A stretch of 35,229 nucleotides of DNA, taken from Pseudomonadota bacterium. Lineage in GTDB: Bacteria > Pseudomonadota > Alphaproteobacteria > Sphingomonadales > Sphingomonadaceae. Of the stretch, positions 31,581-35,229 are shown piece after piece. Below the pieces are notes generated by a model. It did no database searches and was not told the origin of the DNA. It saw nothing but the letters and a program-made list of their open reading frames with translations. The position numbers and the translations under genes were made by a program. The stretch spans positions 1 through 35,229 of the forward strand of contig JAEZFL010000006.1 of NCBI GenBank assembly GCA_023417515.1, given 5' to 3'. Numbering within the stretch: position 1 is the first letter of the stretch; every line of letters starts with the position of its first letter.

Positions 31581-31909
31581 CGAAGTTCATGAAGTTCACG
31601 ATATCGCGACGTTCGTGAATCGGCCGCGAAACTGGCGAGATTGAACAGGGCGACGGACTTCAGGATGTCCGCTTTCGACCCATTGCGGATTTCGCGATGG
31701 GGAAATCTACGATCAGGATCGCCGCCGCTGCGCCTCCCGATCTCTTTCATCGACGGCATGACCAGCCACCCGCTGATCAACAACAACGTGCTCCCCAGAA
31801 GCATATAGATTGGCGGCACTTCGACGACGTTGGCGACGTCGAGCAGCCGGCTTGCCGCGAGAAGCATCACAGCGCCCATCCAGAGCCATTGAACCGCGCT
31901 AAGCTTCAT
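31403..31909 (-). CDS. Small two-helix membrane protein with a repeat-derived C-terminus
   Basis: The first 60 residues look genuine: MKLSAVQWLWMGAVMLLAASRLLDV and YMLLGSTLLLISGWLVM form two membrane helices with a short loop. The ATG at 31909 has AGGAG seven bases upstream. From about residue 72 the frame reads through a palindromic repeat (31664-31694, giving REIRNGSKADI) and then continues antisense to the last 178 bases of hflX. The C-terminal 95 residues are therefore probably not an evolved domain: the gene may have lost its original end to a repeat insertion. No family recognised. It could be a functional short membrane protein with a passive tail, or a decaying gene. Confidence 0.5.
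   Translation of the reverse strand: MKLSAVQWLWMGAVMLLAASRLLDVANVVEVPPIYMLLGSTLLLISGWLVMPSMKEIGRRSGGDPDRRFPHREIRNGSKADILKSVALFNLASFAADSRTSRYRELHELRHRRAWKRSHSAGAILTSRRVSRPSLSWWRTSPCWWSQAMASPSPAPSVTSWRRASFLR
31595..31619. repeat. Hairpin just downstream of hflX
   Basis: TTCACGA (31595-31601) and TCGTGAA (31613-31619) form a perfect 7-base stem with an 11-base loop, starting 14 bases after the hflX stop. Preceded by the near-repeat GAAGTTCATGAAGTTCACGA. It has no T-run; possible transcript end or stabiliser. Confidence 0.5.
31664..31694. repeat. Short palindromic repeat with TCCGCTTTCGACCCATTGCGGA core
   Basis: TCCGC and GCGGA flank TTTCGACCCATT. I recognise this pattern as a frequent intergenic repeat in sphingomonad-like genomes, from memory only, as there is one copy in this window. 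Read on the minus strand it encodes the NGSKADI peptide inside the small membrane-protein gene. Confidence 0.5.
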
Positions 31910-32128
31910 CGGTCACTCCTGCTGCATTCCTAACCCTATGGCAGACACTCATGCCTCCACAGGTCCACAGCGGGCGGTCGTCCAACTCCAACGGTTCAAA
32001 GAGCTAATCGTCGGCGAAATGAAGCGGAACATTAGCAGAACATTCGGATAAATGCAAGAGGCCTGATCGAGCGATTTTACCACCGTGCTCGTTCACCCGG
32101 AACGGGTAGGTTGAGAAGGAGACGGCTC

Positions 32129-32479
32129 CTAGCCGAGGATGACGTAGGCGAGGACGCCGGCCGCGAGGATGAGCAACACCTTGGCGGCCAGTTCGATCGG
32201 GCGGCTGCTGTCGGGTGCATCGGCGGACTCGCCGGACGCTCGACGGTCGACCAGCCACCACACCAGACCGCCGATCAGGATCGCCAACGCCACCAGCGTC
32301 ACGGCCGCGGTACGCAGATTCGCCGCTCCGTCCGGGTTGCAGGGGCCGTCCGGGCAGGGCGCGTTGCCGAAGGCAAAGATGACCAGGACCGGAAGTCCGA
32401 TCAGGATCATGAAGCCGAGAGCGGCCTGGCATCCGCAGCCTCGTCCGCGCGGGCGGCGGCGATCGTCCGGCTCTGTCAT
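32129..32479 (-). CDS. Small three-helix membrane protein of unknown function
   Basis: A 116-residue protein with membrane helices at about 19-38, 55-78 and 97-115. The N-terminus is cytoplasm-like and basic (MTEPDDRRRPRGRGCGC), and the loop after the first helix, NAPCPDGPCNPDG, has two Cys that could form a disulfide or bind a metal if outside the cell. I do not recognise a family. The ATG at 32479 is chosen as the first that leaves a clean soluble N-terminus; ATGs at 32485 and 32515 are alternatives, and no clear ribosome binding site is seen for any. It lies 80 bases downstream of mazG in the same direction. It is probably real, given the clear pattern of three helices. Confidence 0.68.
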   Translation of the reverse strand: MTEPDDRRRPRGRGCGCQAALGFMILIGLPVLVIFAFGNAPCPDGPCNPDGAANLRTAAVTLVALAILIGGLVWWLVDRRASGESADAPDSSRPIELAAKVLLILAAGVLAYVILG

Positions 32480-32559
32480 CCACATTGGATAGAGGCAAAA
32501 ACCGTGCGGCAACAAGCCGGCCGCGCGAGGAGAATGCGAGCAGAGAAGCCCTCCGACGG

Positions 32560-33330
32560 CTATTCAGCGGGCGCCAGCTCCTTCTTCGCCCGCCGCCACA
32601 GCGCCTCATACTCATCGAGGCTGAGGTCCTTGAGAGGGCGTTCGGCCATTTGCTCGACGAGGCGGTAGCGGGCCTCGAAGCGCCGGGTGGCTCGGGCGAG
32701 GGCGGCTTCGGCATCCAGCCCATAATGGCGGGCGAGGTTGACGACCGAGAAGAGGAGGTCGCCGATCTCGGCTTCGCGCTCGGCCGGAGTCTCGGCGGAG
32801 TCGATCTCGGCGAGCTCCTCGTCGATCTTCTCGCGGGGGCCGGCAGCGTCGGCCCAGTCGAAGCCCATGCGGGCGGCGCGATTCTGGATTTTCTCGGCGC
32901 GGCGGAGCGCCGGCAGAGCGAGGGCGACTCCGTCGAGGACGCTTTTGTGGTCGGCCTCGGCGCGCTCGGCGGCCTTCAGCGCTTCCCAATCGGGCCGCTC
33001 GGTCTCGCCGCCGAAGATGTGCGGGTGGCGGCGGACCATCTTGTCGCAGATGGCGCGGATGACGTCGTGAATCGCGAAGGCGCCGCGTTCCTCGGCCATT
33101 CGGGCGTGGTAGACGACCTGGAGCTGGAGATCGCCGAGCTCGTCCTTGAGCGCGTCCATGTCGTCGCGCTGGATCGCGTCGGCGACCTCATAGGCTTCCT
33201 CGATCGTATAGGGCGCGATCGTCGCGAAATTCTGGGCGACGTCCCATTCGCAGCCGGTGTCGGGATCGCGAAGGCGGGCCATGATCGCGACGAGTTCGTC
33301 GAGCGGGACTGATGGGGACGAGTCGGGCAA
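32560..33330 (-). CDS. mazG: Nucleoside triphosphate pyrophosphohydrolase MazG
   Basis: MazG hydrolyses NTPs and dNTPs to NMP and pyrophosphate, cleaning the nucleotide pool and lowering alarmone levels. The two tandem MazG domains of the long form are present: the first with EEAYEVADAI...ELGDLQLQVVYHARMAEE, the second with EKIDEELAEI...EIGDLLFSVVNLARHYG, each carrying the ExxE/ExxD metal-binding pattern. With the TTG start at 33330 the protein has 256 residues (E. coli 263). GAGGA lies nine to ten bases upstream of it. An ATG at 33375 in the same frame lies inside a palindromic repeat arm and has no ribosome binding site, so I reject it. The region just upstream is repeat-filled, so its promoter is hard to place. 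Confidence 0.93.
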   Translation of the reverse strand: MPDSSPSVPLDELVAIMARLRDPDTGCEWDVAQNFATIAPYTIEEAYEVADAIQRDDMDALKDELGDLQLQVVYHARMAEERGAFAIHDVIRAICDKMVRRHPHIFGGETERPDWEALKAAERAEADHKSVLDGVALALPALRRAEKIQNRAARMGFDWADAAGPREKIDEELAEIDSAETPAEREAEIGDLLFSVVNLARHYGLDAEAALARATRRFEARYRLVEQMAERPLKDLSLDEYEALWRRAKKELAPAE

Positions 33331-33367
33331 TGTTCTGGTCCTCGGAAGCAATATCGAGGATGGAGTG

Positions 33368-33477
33368 CCGCTCATCTCGAGCGAAGTCGAGAGATCGGTT
33401 CGAGCGCCGCCGAGAACCTCCGCCGGCTGCCTCGGCTACGCTCGGCGGGGTGTCTCGACTTCGCTCGACATGAGCGG
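33368..33477. repeat. Large inverted repeat with 25-base arms upstream of mazG
   Basis: Arms at 33368-33392 and 33453-33477 match in 24 of 25 positions when one is reversed; the core is CTCGAGCGAAGTCGAGA / TCTCGACTTCGCTCGA. A second pair, CGCCGAG (33408-33414) and CTCGGCG (33441-33447), nests inside. The whole can fold into a long hairpin. It covers the rejected ATG of mazG. Confidence 0.85.
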
Positions 33478-33528
33478 GACCGCGGAATCCACGAGTGCGA
33501 TAATATACATTATGTAAAATGGCGCTTC

Positions 33529-33607
33529 GTCATGCCGGACTTGATCCGGCATCCACCCTCCTTTCGGAAGCTCCGCAAGATGGACCCCGGATCAAGACCG
33601 GGGTGAC
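33529..33607. repeat. Dispersed palindromic repeat, copy 2 (CCGGACTTGATCCGG type)
   Basis: Same ends as the element at 5788-5872 (GTCATGCCGGACTTGATCCGG-like left end, CCGGATCAAGACCGGGGTGAC-like right end) with a different 40-base centre. It lies 38 bases from the 3' end of the retropepsin-like gene. The 315 bases from 33331 to 33645 hold this element and the 33368-33477 repeat and no gene. Confidence 0.85.
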
Positions 33608-33645
33608 GATCGAGCCTCATGTCCGGGATCCCTGGCGGTCGGGCT

Positions 33646-34248
33646 TCACGAGCGCAGGACCAGGGTGCGCCCCTCGACCCCCCAGCTGCGCAGTGAGGAC
33701 AGGAAGTTCATGCCGAGCACGTTCATGTCGCCGAACGCCTCGGAGATGTGGACCGCGACATTCTCGCGCTCGATGTCGCCGATGCTGATCGTGTCGGCGC
33801 GGCCGCGCTCGACCGCGACGGTGCCGTTGGCGGTGCGGACGATCGCCGGAAAGCCGCCGCGCGGCTCGATCCCGACCCGGCGGGCGGTGTCGTGCGAGAT
33901 GCTGGTGGTGGTCGCGCCGCTGTCGATGAGAAAACGGACTCGCTCGCCATTGACCTCGGCATTGACCCAGAAATGGCCGTCGGCAGCGAGGCGGATCCGG
34001 GCCTCGCCCGGAGCGACCTGCTCGACCTCCCCGCCCCGCGCGGCAAGGAGAAGCCGGTCGCCCAGCGCCGCGAACTCGCCGCGGAAGGTGAAGATGACGA
34101 AGCCGGCGGCGAAGATCAGCACCCAGGCGGCGAACATCTTGAGCGCGGTGCTCATCGGGATCCGGCGCACGGCGAGCGCGCTGCCGACGAGGACCAGAAC
34201 GCCGATCAGGTACAAGACGTGGATCGCCTGATCCCCGCTTTCGCTCAT
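33646..34248 (-). CDS. Membrane-anchored retropepsin-like aspartic protease
   Basis: A 200-residue protein of the bacterial clan AA (TIGR02281-like) group. Two membrane helices at about 10-27 and 36-55 are followed by a single retropepsin-like domain, with the catalytic motif FLIDSGATTTSIS (Asp109), the flap region FPAIVRTANGTVAVERGRAD, and the terminal VLGMNFLSSLRSWGVEGRTLVL. Single-domain enzymes must dimerise to build the active site. The domain is expected on the periplasmic side. The ATG at 34248 lies ten bases after the stop of the metallo-hydrolase gene, so the two are co-transcribed; AAGGG abuts the ATG. The substrate is unknown. Confidence 0.88.
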   Translation of the reverse strand: MSESGDQAIHVLYLIGVLVLVGSALAVRRIPMSTALKMFAAWVLIFAAGFVIFTFRGEFAALGDRLLLAARGGEVEQVAPGEARIRLAADGHFWVNAEVNGERVRFLIDSGATTTSISHDTARRVGIEPRGGFPAIVRTANGTVAVERGRADTISIGDIERENVAVHISEAFGDMNVLGMNFLSSLRSWGVEGRTLVLRS

Positions 34249-34258
34249 CCCTTGGCGC

Positions 34259-35023
34259 TCACAAGTGGATCTCCATGCCGTCGAACCCAGGCTCTACATG
34301 GGGAGGAAGTTCGCGCAGCAAAGAGCGATAGTCCATGCTGTTGTCCATGTGGGTGAGGATGGCGCGGGCGGGGCGGAGCCGCTCGATATAGGACAAGGTG
34401 CGCTCGAGGTGGCAATGGGTCGGGTGCGGGCGCGCCCTCAGGGCATCGACGATCCAGACGTCGAGGCCTTCGAACAGGCTGGCCATGTCGTCCGTCAACT
34501 CGTTGAAATCGGTCGAGTAGGCGATGCTCCTGCCGCCCTGATCGAAGCGCAGGCCGGTGCTGGTGATGTTGCCGTGCGGCTGCTCGACGCTGCGCACCGT
34601 GACCGGGCCGAGCGCGAGCTCGCCGGGGAGCAGGTTCGGCTCGGCGCTGGCGGGATAGCCCCATTTTCCTTCGAAGACATAGTCGAAGCGCTTGGTGAGG
34701 CTGCGCAGGGTGCGCTCGCGGGCATAGCCCGCGACGGGCGATCCACGATTGTGGAAGATCTGCCTGAGATCGTCGATGCCGTGGCAGTGATCGGCATGTT
34801 CATGGGTCCAGATCACCGCGTCGACGTCGCCGACATCGGCGTCGAGCAGCTGGGCGCGCATGTCGGGCGTCGTGTCAACAAGGATATTGGTATCGCCGGC
34901 GGTGACGAGGATGGAGACGCGGCTGCGGCGGTTCCTCGGCTCGCCGGGGTCGACGCTGCCCCAGTCGTTGCCGATGCGGGGCACGCCGGTGGATGTGCCG
35001 CAGCCGAGGATCCGGACTTTCAT
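34259..35023 (-). CDS. PhnP-like metallo-beta-lactamase-fold hydrolase
   Basis: A 254-residue cytoplasmic hydrolase of the MBL fold. The di-metal site THEHADHCHGIDDL supplies His74, His76, Asp78 and His79; a His in VEQPHGN, an Asp in YSTDFNE and the terminal His in ILTHMDNS complete it. The start MKVRILGCGTSTGVPRIGNDWGSVDP is typical of the PhnP-like/phosphodiesterase group. PhnP itself hydrolyses cyclic phosphodiesters, but no phosphonate genes are near, so the substrate is open. AGGGG lies three bases before the ATG at 35023. The upstream flank is a palindromic repeat. In related genomes this gene is usually near tatD and metG, which would be beyond the window edge (inference from memory). 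Confidence 0.9.
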   Translation of the reverse strand: MKVRILGCGTSTGVPRIGNDWGSVDPGEPRNRRSRVSILVTAGDTNILVDTTPDMRAQLLDADVGDVDAVIWTHEHADHCHGIDDLRQIFHNRGSPVAGYARERTLRSLTKRFDYVFEGKWGYPASAEPNLLPGELALGPVTVRSVEQPHGNITSTGLRFDQGGRSIAYSTDFNELTDDMASLFEGLDVWIVDALRARPHPTHCHLERTLSYIERLRPARAILTHMDNSMDYRSLLRELPPHVEPGFDGMEIHL

Positions 35024-35032
35024 TGTCCCCTA

Positions 35033-35203
35033 TCCTCCCTGTCGCCGTAGGCGATGGGGAGGGGGACCGCCGCCGCAGGCGGTGGTGGAAGGGCTGCTGC
35101 GCAGACAGCCGAAACGGGCCGGCAAAATTCCGCCCTCTGCGGGGCGGCCCCTCCACCCCCGCTTCGCGGCGGTCCCCCTCCCATGAGCAAGCTCAGGGGA
35201 GGA
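35033..35203. repeat. Complex inverted repeat upstream of the metallo-hydrolase gene
   Basis: A perfect 17-base inverted pair, 35057-35073 (GGGAGGGGGACCGCCGC) and 35166-35182, is flanked by weaker outer arms TCCTCCCT (35033-35040) and AGGGGAGGA (35195-35203) and inner arms near 35081-35094 and 35147-35160. A small hairpin TCGCC-GTA-GGCGA lies at 35042-35054. The region 35024-35229 contains no gene. Confidence 0.8.
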
Positions 35204-35229
35204 ATTGGTTTACGTGCACCCGCCGTCCC

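Overview
The window reads as a contiguous piece of chromosome from a high-GC alphaproteobacterium, most likely a member of the Sphingomonadales. The pointers are the atpH-atpA order, a fused ispDF, the dusB / ntrY-ntrX / hfq / hflX block with mazG nearby, a two-domain Hfq, and short palindromic repeats with a CCGGACTTGATCCGG core. I see no prophage, insertion sequence, plasmid function or CRISPR array. Coding density is high, and the many long open frames antisense to real genes are GC-driven shadows.

Layout. 1-1647 (-): start of the ATP synthase F1 operon (atpH, atpA cut by the window edge). 1851-4305 (+): a conserved-looking unknown protein, then a DUF1203 gene and ada. 4272-8967 (-): a membrane-anchored trypsin-like protease, gyrA and a small unknown protein. 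8974-15685: three peptidase genes, namely a secreted S46 peptidase (-), a large metzincin-type zinc protease without a signal peptide followed by a small beta-rich protein (+), and a secreted M28 peptidase (-). A tRNA-Pro(TGG) gene lies between the first two. 15848-19476 (+): ettA, a secreted HExxH protein, and a YdeI-type/DUF1905 pair. 19489-21642 (-): can-putP. 21719-23132 (+): lipA and a COQ10-like gene. 23078-24774 (-): cinA-like and ispDF. 24839-31580 (+): dusB, ntrY, ntrX, hfq, hflX. 31403-35023 (-): two small membrane proteins, mazG, a retropepsin-like protease and a PhnP-like metallo-hydrolase, interleaved with palindromic repeats.

How the genes work together. Most of the window is housekeeping: energy (F1), DNA topology (GyrA), alkylation repair (Ada), translation control (EttA, tRNA-Pro, DusB), isoprenoid and lipoate synthesis, ubiquinone handling, RNA regulation (Hfq, HflX) and nucleotide clean-up (MazG). 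The peptidases together with the proline symporter PutP suggest peptide scavenging, which is an inference. The ntrYX pair follows dusB directly; the ntrBC pair that many alphaproteobacteria carry there is absent.

Most notable observations: (1) Hfq is a tandem fusion of two Sm-like domains, the second changed at a distal-face position; (2) several genes have a -10-like hexamer ending only 6-10 bases before the start codon and no Shine-Dalgarno sequence, predicting leaderless mRNAs, including back-to-back promoters for can and lipA; (3) hflX probably starts at a CTG overlapping the hfq stop codon; (4) an untypical metzincin has a Pro/Ile repeat and a small partner-like gene; (5) a 10-residue Cys-rich peptide could be encoded just before ntrY; (6) palindromic repeats appear to have remodelled the ends of mazG and of a small membrane-protein gene.
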